A stretch of DNA of 64,000 nucleotides from Novosphingobium colocasiae (GCF_014652555.1 NZ_BMZA01000008.1:1-64000); one strand, 5' to 3'; positions 8,528-18,241 are shown, counted from the first letter of the stretch. Notes: generated from the letters alone by a model not told the origin. Translations and numbers: made by a program.

Positions 8528-8808
8528 TGATAAGCGGCGGTGATCAAGGCGGCGAGATCGCGGGCTATACGGTCCCGGTTCATAGGGCGCTCACAGAGCC
8601 GATCCTTTTGGGCGGCTCACCGCGCGGTCTCGCCATCCTGAATGGCACGCTCGCAGGCGCCGTCGGCCTCGGCCTACGCCTCTGGCTCATCGGCATCGGG
8701 ATCTGGGCCATCGGCCATGTCGTCGCGGTCTGGGCTGCCAAACGCGATCCGCTCTTCGTCGATGTGGTGCGCCGCCATCTGCGCATCCCCGGCCATCTTT
8801 CCGTCTGA
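8527..8808 (+). CDS. trbD: TrbD (VirB3-like) conjugal transfer protein
   Basis: A 93-aa inner-membrane protein of the VirB3/TrbD family. The ATG at 8527 shares a base with the trbC stop. Family features are the opening GYTVPVHRALTEPILLGGSPRG, here residues 13-34, then a hydrophobic segment at about 42-66 and the RRHLRIPG end. It normally works with TrbE in pilus assembly. The open frame extends further upstream, but that part only shadows trbB and trbC. Confidence 0.87.
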   Translation: MISGGDQGGEIAGYTVPVHRALTEPILLGGSPRGLAILNGTLAGAVGLGLRLWLIGIGIWAIGHVVAVWAAKRDPLFVDVVRRHLRIPGHLSV

Positions 8809-8818
8809 GGGGCCGCCC

Positions 8819-9850
8819 ATGTTTAACCTGGCCGAATACCGTAACCGCAATAGTCGGCTCGCCGACTTCCTTCCGTGGGCCGCACTCGTCGGCGAAGGCA
8901 TTGTTCTCAACAAGGACGGCTGCTTTCAACGGACAGCACAATTCCGCGGGCCGGATCTCGATTCCGCCGTGCCCGCCGAACTGGTCGCAGTCGCCGGACG
9001 GCTCAACAATGCTTTCCGGCGGCTGGGATCGGGTTGGGCCATTTTCGTGGAAGCGGATCGCCACGCCGCTGCAAACTATCCGACGAGCCGGTTTCCTGAC
9101 CCCGCGTCCGCGCTGATCGATGCCGAGCGCAAGGCCGATTTCGAGGAGGCCGGCGCACACTTCGAGTCCGCCTACTTCCTCACCATCTGCTATCTGCCGC
9201 CGGCGGAAGATGCCTCCCGCGCAGAAACCTGGCTCTACGAAGGCCGGGAGCATTCCGGCATCGAGCCATTCGAAGTCCTGAGTGGCTTTGCAGACCGCAC
9301 CGATCGCATCCTGCGGCTGATCGAAACCTTCATGCCCGAATGCCGCTGGCTCGATGACGCCGAAACGCTGACCTACCTCCACGGCTGCGTCTCGACCAAG
9401 CGGCACCGGGTCCGCGTGCCCGAGACGCCGATGTACCTTGATGCGCTGCTCGCCGATCAACCGCTGACCGGCGGCCTCGAGCCGCGCCTGGGCGTGTCGC
9501 ATTTGCGAGTTCTCACCATCACCGGCTTTCCGACCGCCACCACGCCGGGCCTGCTCGACGAGCTCAATCGCCTGGCCTTTCCTTACCGGTGGGCGACACG
9601 CGCGATCCTGCTCGACAAGACCGATACGACCAAGCTGCTGACGAAGATCAGACGGCAATGGTTCGCCAAGCGCAAAAGCGTCGCTGCGATCCTGAAGGAG
9701 GTGATGACCAACGAGGCATCGGTCCTCGTCGACACCGACGCTGCAAACAAGGCGGCAGATGCCGATCTCGCGCTCCAGGAACTCGGCGCCGACTATGCCG
9801 GCATGGCCTATGTCACGGCCACGGTCACCGTATGGGACGCCGAAGGCCGC
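8819..9850 (+). pseudogene. trbE: TrbE (VirB4 family) N-terminal remnant; ATPase domain deleted
   Basis: The first ~344 codons match the N-terminal half of TrbE (MFNLAEYRNRNSRLADFLPWA, DKTDTTKLLTKIRRQWFAKRK, AYVTATVTVWDAEGR at the end). Intact TrbE is about 800-850 aa with Walker A and B motifs in the second half. Here the homology stops at about 9841-9852 and the next bases encode the end of TrbL in a different frame. As written, translation would run out of frame to a stop at 10448-10450 through unrelated residues. Without the ATPase domain the protein cannot energise transfer. The start has AGGGG upstream and lies 10 bases after trbD. Confidence 0.88.
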
Positions 9851-10100
9851 AGACAGCCTGAAATCGAGCTACCAGTCCGGCGCCAATGCTGCTGCCGAGA
9901 TTGCGGGCGCCACAGCCGATGCAGAACCGGCGGCTGCCGCTGCTGCAACCACCGTAGCTGCCGAGGGGCAGCCCGATTGGGCCAAGCGCATGAAGCGCAA
10001 TCAGCAGCTTTCCCAAGGCGTTCAGGTCGCCGCGCACGCCGTCAAATCGGGGGACAGCCACGGCGGCGGTGCTTCCATCAACCTCTCAGAAAGCGACTGA
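9843..10100 (+). pseudogene. trbL: TrbL C-terminal remnant
   Basis: The frame beginning around 9843 reads AADSLKSSYQSGANAAAEIAG, an alanine-rich stretch, PDWAKRMKRNQQLSQGVQVAAHAVKSGDSHGGGASINLSESD and a stop just before trbF. This is the typical cytoplasmic tail of TrbL, a VirB6-type polytopic channel protein of about 450-470 aa. All membrane segments are missing. It is fused out of frame to trbE, so trbJ (and trbK where present), normally between them, are also gone. No start of its own is evident. Confidence 0.83.
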
Positions 10101-10103
10101 ACC

Positions 10104-10793
10104 ATGAGCATCTTCAAGAGACCATCGACCCACTACGGCAAATCGCCCGCACGAGAGACACCGTACCAACGCGCAGCGCAGATCTGGGACGACCGTATCG
10201 GTTCGGCCCGCGTCCAGGCCCGCAACTGGCGGCTCATGGCTTTCGGTTCCCTGACATTGTCAGCAGGCCTGTCCGCAGCGCTGGTCTGGCAGACCGCCAG
10301 CGGCTCGATCGTGCCCTGGGTGGTACAGGTCGACCATCTGGGACAGGCCCAGGCCGTTGCTCCAGCGACCGCCGACTATCAGCCGAGCGACCCACAGATC
10401 GCGTTCTATCTCGCGCGCTTTATCGAGCAGGTCAGGAGCATTCCGGCTGACCCGATCATCGTGCGCCAGAACTGGCTGCGCGCCTATGACTTCACGACGC
10501 AGGCCGGGGCACTCTCGCTTGGCGACTATGCCCGTGCAAATGATCCCTTTGCCAAAGTCGGGAAGACGCAGGTCGCGATCGATGTTTCCAGCGTGATCCG
10601 GGCTTCGCCCAGCTCGTTCCGCGTCGCCTGGGTCCAGCGAACCTATCAGGACGGTGTGCTCGCTGCGACCGAGCGCTGGACCGCCATTCTCACCATCGCC
10701 GTGCAGCCGCCCCGCGATCCCGAGAAACTCCGGGTCAATCCGCTCGGCATCTACGTCAACGCCATCAATTGGTCGAAGGAGCTTGGACAATGA
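10104..10793 (+). CDS. trbF: TrbF (VirB8-like) conjugal transfer protein
   Basis: Bitopic inner-membrane protein of the VirB8 family and a scaffold of the conjugation channel. It is 229 aa long with one N-terminal membrane segment at about residues 45-65. The periplasmic part has ARFIEQVRSIPADPIIVRQNWLRAYDF, VAWVQRTYQDG and RWTAILTI, followed by NPLGIYVNAINWSKEL. The start is four bases after the trbL remnant stop and its TGA overlaps the trbG ATG. The gene looks whole. Confidence 0.9.
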   Translation: MSIFKRPSTHYGKSPARETPYQRAAQIWDDRIGSARVQARNWRLMAFGSLTLSAGLSAALVWQTASGSIVPWVVQVDHLGQAQAVAPATADYQPSDPQIAFYLARFIEQVRSIPADPIIVRQNWLRAYDFTTQAGALSLGDYARANDPFAKVGKTQVAIDVSSVIRASPSSFRVAWVQRTYQDGVLAATERWTAILTIAVQPPRDPEKLRVNPLGIYVNAINWSKELGQ

Positions 10794-11848
10794 CATCCAC
10801 CTTGCGCCGAGCCGCGAGCCCGAGGTTCCCGGCTTTCCTGTTCGCAGCCATCCCCGCCGTGCGCAGATCTGCGCTGCCTCTGCTGCTGGTCACGTCCACG
10901 CTGGGCGGCTGCGCCACGGTGCAGAAGCCACCAGCCATCAATTTCGACGATGCGCCCGCAGCCATGCAAGCGGCCGAAACACCGGCACCCGTCCGCGTAG
11001 TCGAAATGCCGCAGGTACTGCCGCTACCGGGTCAGCTGAAACCGGTCGGCAAGGACGGACCGTCAACGCCCGACCTGCCTGATCCAGCATCCCGTGTGAA
11101 CGCCGCCAATGCCGCCGCGCGCATGCAGCCGGTGAGGAACGGCTTCATCAATGCCATTCAGGTTTATCCGTTCGTCGATGGAGCGCTCTATCAGGTCTAC
11201 ACCGCACCGGGGCAGATCACCGACATAAGCCTGCAACCCGGTGAACAGCTCGTCGGCGCCGGCCCCGTCGCTGCTGGCGATACCGTTCGCTGGATCATCG
11301 GCGACACCGAAAGCGGGGTGGGTGCATCGCGGCAGGTCCACATTCTGGTCAAACCGACGCGGGCAGCGCTGATGACGAACCTCGTCATCAACACCACCTC
11401 ACGCACTTACCACATCGAGCTGCGCTCGACCGAGAAGACCTACATGGCCTCTGTCTCGTGGCAGTATCCGCAAGACCAGCTCATCGCGCTCCGCCGCCAG
11501 AATGCCGAGGCCAGAGCCGCGGAGCCCGTCGCGTCGGGCATCGATCTCACCCGCGTCAATTTCCGTTACGAGATTGCGGGTGATCGTGCACCGTGGAAGC
11601 CACTGAGGGCATTTGATGACGGTCGCCAGGTCTTCATCGAATTCCCGCGCGGTGTAGCCCAGGGCGAGATGCCGCCAATCTTCGTGGTCGGCCCCGAAGG
11701 CAGTACGTCCGAACTGGTGAACTATCGGGTCCGGGCCAACTACATGATCGTCGATCGCCTGTTTGCCGCTGCGGAACTGCGCTTCGGGTCCGGCAAGCGC
11801 CAGCAGCGGGTGCGGATTTCGCGCACCGACGGGAGGCCGGCATCGTGA
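10790..11848 (+). CDS. trbG: TrbG (VirB9-like) conjugal transfer outer-membrane-associated protein
   Basis: Part of the outer-membrane core of the trb channel, VirB9 family. The ATG at 10790 overlaps the trbF stop and gives 352 aa. It is a lipoprotein precursor: a hydrophobic leader followed by LGGC with the lipidated cysteine at residue 41. The domain contains GAINAIQVYPF-like residues (FINAIQVYPFVDGALYQVY), ITDISLQPGE and the closing block FIEFPRGVAQGEMPPIFV. Full length and apparently intact. Confidence 0.9.
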   Translation: MTSTLRRAASPRFPAFLFAAIPAVRRSALPLLLVTSTLGGCATVQKPPAINFDDAPAAMQAAETPAPVRVVEMPQVLPLPGQLKPVGKDGPSTPDLPDPASRVNAANAAARMQPVRNGFINAIQVYPFVDGALYQVYTAPGQITDISLQPGEQLVGAGPVAAGDTVRWIIGDTESGVGASRQVHILVKPTRAALMTNLVINTTSRTYHIELRSTEKTYMASVSWQYPQDQLIALRRQNAEARAAEPVASGIDLTRVNFRYEIAGDRAPWKPLRAFDDGRQVFIEFPRGVAQGEMPPIFVVGPEGSTSELVNYRVRANYMIVDRLFAAAELRFGSGKRQQRVRISRTDGRPAS

Positions 11849-11919
11849 GCGAGCGACAGGAACCCGGAAGGAAGGAAAATGCGGTGCCGCAAGGGGCTGC
11901 CCCGGCGGAAGCGGACGAC
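11845..11919 (+). pseudogene. trbI: TrbI (VirB10-like) 5' remnant
   Basis: A GTG at 11845 overlaps the end of trbG and starts a TrbI-like N-terminus (SERQEPGRKENA). After about 25 codons the sequence becomes the reverse complement of a TonB-receptor gene, so the ~400-residue membrane and periplasmic part of TrbI is absent. Full TrbI spans the inner and outer membranes and is essential for transfer. The open frame continues but encodes only antisense of the receptor. Confidence 0.7.
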
Positions 11920-13155
11920 GGCGATGGAGCGCTGCCGCTCGTCGGTGAGCCGGTCGCCCGCATGCGCCTGCGGCCAGAAGGCATAGACCGGCGCCAGCAC
12001 ATTGATCGAGGTGACATTGGTGAGGTTGCTCTGGGTGAACCGGCCCCGCTCATGGTCGTATTCATAGCCGATCAGCAGCTTGTGGGTGATCGGGCCGGTT
12101 TCGAGCCGCCCCGACATGTCGAGCTGGGCAATCGTATAGCTGTCATCCTCGCGGCCGATGCGGCCGTTCCGCGTGATCGTCGTCGGATCGAGGGCATCCG
12201 GCGCGCGTAGCCGGATCTGAAGGAAGCTGCTGTTGAATTCCTGATACTGGATGCGGGGCGTCACTGTCCAGTTGTCCGAGAGCTTCACATCGACCCAGGC
12301 CTGCACGAGCGGGGCATTCGCAGTCAGGGCGTCAACCGCCGGTTCCCCAAGGTAGAGGCTGCGGGACAGCGCGCGGGCGCCGTTACTTTGCACCGTGCCC
12401 GGAATGGGCAGGCCGGGATTGCGCTGCGTGTCGCGTTCGACATATTCCGCAACCAGATGCGCCGCGACGCTGTCGGACGGCGCGTAGAGCAGGTTGAACG
12501 CGACATTCTTGCGGTTCATGTCCTGATAGTCAACGAAGGTGCCGGACCGTTCGACTTCGCCGGTTACCCGCACTGCCAGCCCAGGTGCGAGGCCGGTGTT
12601 CATGTCAACGGTCAGCATTTTCTGATCATATTGGCCGAGCGTGACGGCGAAGCTGCCGAACTGGCTGTCCTGCGGCTGCTTGGTGATGATGCTGACAATG
12701 CCGCCCACGGCCGACTGGCCGTAGAGCACGCCCGACGGATCTTTCAGCACCTCGACGCGATCGATATTGGACAGCGCGGAAGCATCGACATCTTCATAGT
12801 AGCGCTGGCGGATACCATTGCGCATCTGGTCGGCAAGGAAGCCGCGCACCTTGAGGCTGAACGACTGATAGGCCCCGACCCGGGAATAACCGGGGTTGGC
12901 GCTGGGCACGTTGCGCAGCAGGTCGCCGACGGAGCGGGCACCCTGCTCGATGATCTCGTCCGCCGTCACAATCTGGATCGACTGCGGCACCTTCGCGATC
13001 GGAATGCCGGATTTCGCGCCGAAGTCGCCCGAAAGCTTGGTGCCGGTTACGATGATGTCCCGGTTGTCGGGATTGGCATTGTCAGCGGCCTCATCGGCCC
13101 AGGCCGGCGTGGTAGCCAGAAGGGCAGACGCGAGAGCAATAATAGAAGTTTTCAC
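11917..13155 (-). pseudogene. TonB-dependent siderophore-type receptor, 3' truncated
   Basis: Outer-membrane receptor of the siderophore class. A signal peptide (residues 1-20, ending TPAWADE), a plug domain (TKLSGDFGAKSGIPIAKVPQ, IDRVEVLKDPSGVLYGQSAVGGIVSIITKQ) and the first barrel strands are present. Homology runs to DRLTDERQRSIAV at about residue 413, then the reading enters antisense of trbI. Normal members are about 690-720 aa, so the last third of the barrel is missing, including the C-terminal membrane-insertion signal. The product should not be functional. It lies 39 bases downstream of the DJ-1-like gene in the same direction. Confidence 0.85.
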
Positions 13156-13194
13156 TGTACTTTCCTTGAATGCTGGATGTTTTGAAAATGGGGA

Positions 13195-14073
13195 TCAGCT
13201 CTTGGCCATGGCGCGAAACATGCCGGCGACAGGCGCGAACATCTCGCTCATCATCTCGCCGACAGGCGCAGAGGTCGTGGCCAGCGTGCCGCCCTTGATC
13301 GAGGGACCGGGGGCATATTCCCCCTGCAGGACCAGAGCTTCGGCATAGGCCCGCCCGCGGAGCTGCTCGACCAAGGCTATCGCGAAATCGAGGCCTGCCG
13401 AGACCCCGGCGCCGGTCAGGATATTGCCATCCTTGACCACACGCTCATTGACCGGGATCGCCCCGAAATCAGCCAGCACGTCGCGGGCGACCCAGTGCGA
13501 GGTCGCGCGCTTGCCCTTCAGCAAGCCGGCCTTGGCCAGCACCATCGAGCCGGTGCAGACGCTGGTGATGTGCTTGGCGCGGGCAGCCCGATCCCGGATC
13601 CACGCCATCGTGTCCGTCCGGCCCATGACGGAGAGTGTGCCCTCGGTCCCGCCGGGCACGAAGAGCACGTCGAGATCCTTGGGCGCGTCGGCCATCGTCA
13701 CGGTGGGTGTGATGGCCAGGCCCAGGTCGGACATCACCGGCGAGAGATCCTTCTCGGTCGTGACGAGGTGGACCTTCGCGCCGAACAGGCAGGCGAAGAA
13801 ATAGTGCGGGCCGACAAGGTCAAGCGCGGTGAACTTGGGGTAGAGCAGCATCGCGATCTGCTCCTGCCCCCACAGGCCCGGCCCCAGGACGCGGTTCATC
13901 GCCTCCATGTGCTTGTCGTGCATCGCTGTCTGTTCGGCAGCAGACGGATTTGCCGAGGGCGAAGCAGCGCCCCCGGTGGCCTGCGCGGCCATGGCTTTTT
14001 CGATCGCGAGATAGGGAGCGAGCAAGGCCGCTCCGGTCATGCCCTGGAGGAGGGTGCGGCGGTTGGTTTCCAT
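13195..14073 (-). CDS. DJ-1/PfpI family protein with Tat-type signal
   Basis: A 292-aa member of the class I glutamine-amidotransferase-like superfamily (ThiJ/PfpI, isonitrile-hydratase-like subgroup). ATG 14073 has GAGGAGG nearby and gives METNRRTLLQG followed by a hydrophobic stretch, which resembles a twin-arginine signal. The core (about residues 75-260) has AMLLYPKFTALDLVGPHYFF, VLFVPGGTEGT and the nucleophile elbow TSVCTGSMVLAKAGLL, with cysteine in VCTG. THWVARD-like residues appear as TSHWVARDVL. Exported DJ-1 proteins of this type are seen beside TonB receptors; substrate unknown. Confidence 0.8.
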   Translation of the reverse strand: METNRRTLLQGMTGAALLAPYLAIEKAMAAQATGGAASPSANPSAAEQTAMHDKHMEAMNRVLGPGLWGQEQIAMLLYPKFTALDLVGPHYFFACLFGAKVHLVTTEKDLSPVMSDLGLAITPTVTMADAPKDLDVLFVPGGTEGTLSVMGRTDTMAWIRDRAARAKHITSVCTGSMVLAKAGLLKGKRATSHWVARDVLADFGAIPVNERVVKDGNILTGAGVSAGLDFAIALVEQLRGRAYAEALVLQGEYAPGPSIKGGTLATTSAPVGEMMSEMFAPVAGMFRAMAKS

Positions 14074-14084
14074 GTCCGGCCTCC

Positions 14085-16181
14085 TCAATAGCTGACGCTG
14101 AGCGTCACGAAGGCCGAGCGGGGCGTGCCCGGTCGGACCACCGACTGGTTGAGGTAGAGATAGGGCTGGAAGTAGAGCTTGTTGGTCAGGTTGGTGACGG
14201 TCGCGCTCAGCTTGAACGGCCCGGTTTCGTAGCTTGCCTGTGCATCGAAGACCGCATAGCTGCCGGTCTTGTCGGTGTTGGGCAGCGTCGTGTACGCGCC
14301 CGATGCTGCCGTCATCCCGGCACCCAGGCCGAAGCCCTTGAGCGCCCCATCGAGGAACCGATACCGCGCGGCTATGCGCCCGCTATGCTCTGGCACGCGG
14401 CTCAGAAACTGGCCGGCATTACCGGTGAGATCGTCCTTGGTGACCTGCGCGCGGGTGTAGGCATAGCTTGCCAGCAGCGAGAAGCTCTTGGCGGGCTCCC
14501 AGATCACATCGGCTTCAATGCCCTTGGACCGTTGCTGACCGATCTGGCGCGTGCCGAGAACGCCGAACGGATCGGTGAGCGGCACATTGTTGCGGGTCTG
14601 ATGGAAAGCCGCAATCGTGCCCGACAGGCCGGCCTTGCGCAGCGCCAACTTGAGGCCGCCCTCCCAGCTTTGCGACGTCTCGGGGGTGGTCGGTGTTACC
14701 CCGGGGTTGAAGAAGATCGATTGCCTGGAGCCCGTTGCGTAACCTCCGAACAGGGACACGCCGTCGGTGACGTCCAACGTGACACCGACACGGGGGTCGA
14801 CACGGTTGAAGCTGTGCTTGGGGCTGAAGACGTTGTTGAAGCCTTCGGTGCTCTCCAGTCGGCTGTACCGCAGCCCCGCCAAAATATGGATGCGCTCCGC
14901 GATCGTGACCTGGTCCTGCAGATAGAGGCCGATGGTCCGGTAGGTGTTGACGTATGTATCGTAGGGGAAATCGGTCGGACCGAACGGCACGTCGCTGGCG
15001 GGGTCGGCGTAGTCGAGCAGGCCCGCCGGCAAGAGATTGAAGCCCATGGTGCCGTGGTAGTCGACGTGATCGTACTGGGCACCGGCAATCAGGACATGTT
15101 CGATGGGGCCGGTCGAGAACGTCCCCGTCAGGCTGCCGTCAAAGGTCATCTCCCTGATCCTGGTCCCGGGCATGCGGGCAGTGATGATCGGATAGACCGA
15201 CCCGGTCGGCGGGTAGAACGCGAAGAAGGGGAAGCTCCCGTTCTCGTTCACCGTGTTGTTGTAGCTGCGCACCCGGAGCTGGGCGGTGAGGCTGTCGGAC
15301 AGGCGGTGCGAAAAGACGCCGGTCAGGACGACGTTCTCGATGGTCGTCTTCGGTGCGTCCTTTGCGCCTGAGAAGCGGAACGGGTTGACGCCGGGATAGC
15401 CGATCATCGCAAAGGGCAGTCCGGCATATTCGAGCTGCTCGATGCGGTTGTAATTGACGCGCAGAACCAGGCTGGTGTCGTCGAAGCCGATCCGCAGCGC
15501 CGGCACCACGGTGATGCGCTTGTTGGTCACTGCATCGATGGCATCATCGGCCTGAACATATTCTGCCGAAATCCGTGCCGCGACATTGCGGCCCAGAGGC
15601 TGGTTGATATCGACCGATGGCTGGATCGTGCTGAAGCTACCGGTGCGGAAGGCTGCGCTGTAGCTCGCCTTCTGTTCCGGGCTGGCGCTGATGACGTTTA
15701 TCAACCCGCCGACCGGCGCACCGGTGCCGCCGCTGAACAGCTGCGATGTCGGCCCCTTGGCCACTTCGATCCGCTCGACCCCAACGAGGCTCGACGGATC
15801 GTAGGTTGAGGCGTCGCCATACTGTGGCAGTCCATCGACGTAGATCTCGGACGAGAAGCCGCGAATAATCGGCTTGATCAGAACGGCTTCGGACGGCTGC
15901 GCCGGGACGACACCCGATATGTTGCGCAGAGCTTCGGACAGCGTGGTCAGGTTCTGCTCGTCGATCAGCGTGCGGGTCAGCACCTGAACCGACTGGGGCG
16001 TTTCCAGGATCGGCACGGGCGTGCGCAGCGACGCCGCGTCAGTGACCTTGTAGCCATCGTCCTTGCGAGCGGTGACGACGATTTCGGACGGCGTCCAGCC
16101 GGTGGACTGGTCTGCGGTTTCGGCGTGGGCAGGCGCGGCAGCTACGAGCGCCGCGCCAAGCGCGATGAGTGATGTACGCAT
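14085..16181 (-). CDS. TonB-dependent siderophore receptor
   Basis: A 698-aa outer-membrane receptor importing a ferric or other metal chelate using TonB energy. It has a cleavable signal (residues 1-20, ending APAHAE), a TonB-box-like EIVVTARKDD at about 33-42, and a plug with ILETPQSVQVLTRTLIDEQ and VERIEVAKGPTSQLFSGGTGAPVGGLINVI. A full beta-barrel ends in LSVSY, an aromatic C-terminal residue as required for barrel insertion. Length is normal. It is the middle of three receptors in one direction, 20 bases after the upstream one. The ligand cannot be told from sequence. Confidence 0.9.
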   Translation of the reverse strand: MRTSLIALGAALVAAAPAHAETADQSTGWTPSEIVVTARKDDGYKVTDAASLRTPVPILETPQSVQVLTRTLIDEQNLTTLSEALRNISGVVPAQPSEAVLIKPIIRGFSSEIYVDGLPQYGDASTYDPSSLVGVERIEVAKGPTSQLFSGGTGAPVGGLINVISASPEQKASYSAAFRTGSFSTIQPSVDINQPLGRNVAARISAEYVQADDAIDAVTNKRITVVPALRIGFDDTSLVLRVNYNRIEQLEYAGLPFAMIGYPGVNPFRFSGAKDAPKTTIENVVLTGVFSHRLSDSLTAQLRVRSYNNTVNENGSFPFFAFYPPTGSVYPIITARMPGTRIREMTFDGSLTGTFSTGPIEHVLIAGAQYDHVDYHGTMGFNLLPAGLLDYADPASDVPFGPTDFPYDTYVNTYRTIGLYLQDQVTIAERIHILAGLRYSRLESTEGFNNVFSPKHSFNRVDPRVGVTLDVTDGVSLFGGYATGSRQSIFFNPGVTPTTPETSQSWEGGLKLALRKAGLSGTIAAFHQTRNNVPLTDPFGVLGTRQIGQQRSKGIEADVIWEPAKSFSLLASYAYTRAQVTKDDLTGNAGQFLSRVPEHSGRIAARYRFLDGALKGFGLGAGMTAASGAYTTLPNTDKTGSYAVFDAQASYETGPFKLSATVTNLTNKLYFQPYLYLNQSVVRPGTPRSAFVTLSVSY

Positions 16182-16201
16182 GGTTTGATCCCCTGGAATT
16201 G

Positions 16202-18241
16202 TCAGAAACGGAAAGTCGCGCCGACGAAGGCCGAGCGGCCCTCACCCGGGTAGAAGACGTCGGTTGCGTCGATGCGCGCGTCGGTCAGTGCCGCGAACTC
16301 GGCCGCGTAGCGCTTGTCGGTGAGGTTGCGCAGGTCCGCGAACAGCGTCAGTCCGTTGGACAATTTCCAACCGAGTTCGAGGTTGAGCAGCGCGTAGCCC
16401 GGTGCCTTCAGGGTGTTGGCGTAGTCGACCCAGACCGACTTCATCCGCCAGTCGAGCGCGGGTTCGATGTAACCCCCGGACGGATGCTCGTAGCGCAGCG
16501 ACGCGCGATACTGATGCTGGGGCGCAACCGGCAGACGGCCGTTGCCGTAGACCGGGTCATTGTCGAAGGTGAAATCGGACCAGGCATAGGTCTGGCGCAA
16601 GCGCAGCAGGCCGGCATTCGCATCATCGATGATGCGCCAGTCGAGGCTGGCCTCGATCCCCTGATGCACCGTCTTGCCCGCGTTGAAGAAGAAGGCGGGG
16701 AACCCGGTGGTGCCGTTGAAGCTGAGCAGCTCGCCCTTCAGCCAGGCGCGATAGAAGGTGAAATCCCAGGTGACCGCCCCGGCCTTGCCGCGTGTGCCGA
16801 GTTCCGCAGTCCATGCCTTCTGGGCGCTGACGGGCACGAAGCCGGGAACGCCGCCTTGGACGAGCGCGCCGTAATGCGGCGGCTCGACTGAACGCGTGAC
16901 ATTGGCGTAGACCTGCAGCCCCTCACTGTTCTGCCAAAGCAGGCCGAGGCGCGGTGAGAACCAGTTGAAGCTCTTCGAACGGTCATTGGCTGAGGACAGC
17001 AGATCCTTGTAGTCGCGCGAGGCGTGACCGTAGGAGCCGCCGGCCACCAGTGCGAAGCTGTCGGTTGCCCAGAACCGCCCTTCGGCAAAGACATCGAGCC
17101 CGGAGGCATCGAGTGAAGCCTTGCCGAACTGAAAGCCGTTGACCCCGCCCATGTTGACGAACAGGCCCTGCTTGTTGCCGCCCTGCCGGTAGTAGGCCCC
17201 AAAGAACATGTCGGCCTTGTGGCCGGCAAGTTCGCCATCCCAGCTGAAACGGCCGAATGCGCCCTGGGTGTCGATCTTCTGATCGATCACGATCGGGATC
17301 GGGTGATGCAGGTCGGTCCAGGTGGTATAGACACCGCCTTCGAACAGCAGGCTGTCAGTCAGGTGTAGCCGGGTCTGGAGCGTAACGCGCTGAATGTCCT
17401 GATCGCGCGCCCACTTGTTGGCCACGACGCCGGCACCGGCCGCGCGCGGCGTGGTCAGGGCATTGGCGAGGCTCAGCGTGCCGGGGACATCCTGTTTGAT
17501 GTCGGCGGCATAGGCGATGAGGCGAACTTCGTTGTCGCCCCCGAAGCTGTAGCCAATGTTGAGGGTCCCGCGATACTGCTCGAGGCCGCTGTTGACGCGG
17601 TAGCCGTCAGACTTGGCTGCCGAGAATGAACCGTAGAAGTCCCACTGGCCGACCTGCCGTGCGAGGGCGACTTGCCCACGATAGGTATCGAAGCTGCCTC
17701 CTTCGAGGCGGACCAGATTGGGCGACTGTGCTGTCTTGCCGTTGGGGGTGACGAGATTGACCGCACCGCCGAGCTGGGCGCCGCCAAAGCGCAGGGCATT
17801 GCCGCCCTTGTAAACCTCCACATAACGGGCCCCAAGCGCATCGACTTTCTGGAAATCAGAGAAGCCATCTGCATCGGCAAAGGGGACGCCGTCCTGTGCG
17901 ATCAGGACGCCGCGCTGGTGATAGCTCTGGTCGATCCCGGAGCCGCGGATCGAAAGCCGCGCTTCCTCACCATAGCGCTTGTTGGACAGCACACCCGGGA
18001 CGTCGCGGAGCAGGTCCGGCATGCCGAGTGCGAGACGTCCTTCATAGGTTTCCGCCGCCACAACGGAGACGGCGCCAGGCGTGCGGGCAAGCCGCTCACG
18101 GGCATCGCCGACGATCGCGGGGTCATCGGCATTGCGCTTGGCGGTGACGATGATCGTGTCGGGATTGTCAGTGCCGGCGTCGTCGGCAAGCGCGGGGCTG
18201 GACAGCAGCACGGCTGCGACGGCGAACAGAGATGTCTTCAT
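16202..18241 (-). CDS. TonB-dependent receptor, copper-cluster associated
   Basis: A 679-aa TonB-dependent receptor. ATG 18241 gives MKTSLFAVAAVLLSSPALADD, a clean signal peptide, with GGGGGAA just upstream. The plug contains IIVTAKRNADD, SVVAAETYEGR and RYVEVYKGGNALRFGGAQLGGAVNLVTP, and the barrel ends SAFVGATFRF with terminal Phe. The plug wording (ARYVEVYKGGNALRFG) is closer to FecA/OprC-like receptors than to its two neighbours. Directly upstream in the same direction are SCO1 and PCuAC genes, which suggests a role in copper acquisition, but iron chelates cannot be excluded. Confidence 0.87.
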   Translation of the reverse strand: MKTSLFAVAAVLLSSPALADDAGTDNPDTIIVTAKRNADDPAIVGDARERLARTPGAVSVVAAETYEGRLALGMPDLLRDVPGVLSNKRYGEEARLSIRGSGIDQSYHQRGVLIAQDGVPFADADGFSDFQKVDALGARYVEVYKGGNALRFGGAQLGGAVNLVTPNGKTAQSPNLVRLEGGSFDTYRGQVALARQVGQWDFYGSFSAAKSDGYRVNSGLEQYRGTLNIGYSFGGDNEVRLIAYAADIKQDVPGTLSLANALTTPRAAGAGVVANKWARDQDIQRVTLQTRLHLTDSLLFEGGVYTTWTDLHHPIPIVIDQKIDTQGAFGRFSWDGELAGHKADMFFGAYYRQGGNKQGLFVNMGGVNGFQFGKASLDASGLDVFAEGRFWATDSFALVAGGSYGHASRDYKDLLSSANDRSKSFNWFSPRLGLLWQNSEGLQVYANVTRSVEPPHYGALVQGGVPGFVPVSAQKAWTAELGTRGKAGAVTWDFTFYRAWLKGELLSFNGTTGFPAFFFNAGKTVHQGIEASLDWRIIDDANAGLLRLRQTYAWSDFTFDNDPVYGNGRLPVAPQHQYRASLRYEHPSGGYIEPALDWRMKSVWVDYANTLKAPGYALLNLELGWKLSNGLTLFADLRNLTDKRYAAEFAALTDARIDATDVFYPGEGRSAFVGATFRF

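Noticed and set aside
9851..10450. Continuation of the trbE frame for ~200 codons beyond the deletion
   Set aside because: It is trbL and trbF read out of frame; no conserved residues, only the result of the fusion.
12388..15371. Long plus-strand frames opposite the TonB receptors
   Set aside because: They mirror conserved receptor genes on the minus strand and show no recognisable protein features.
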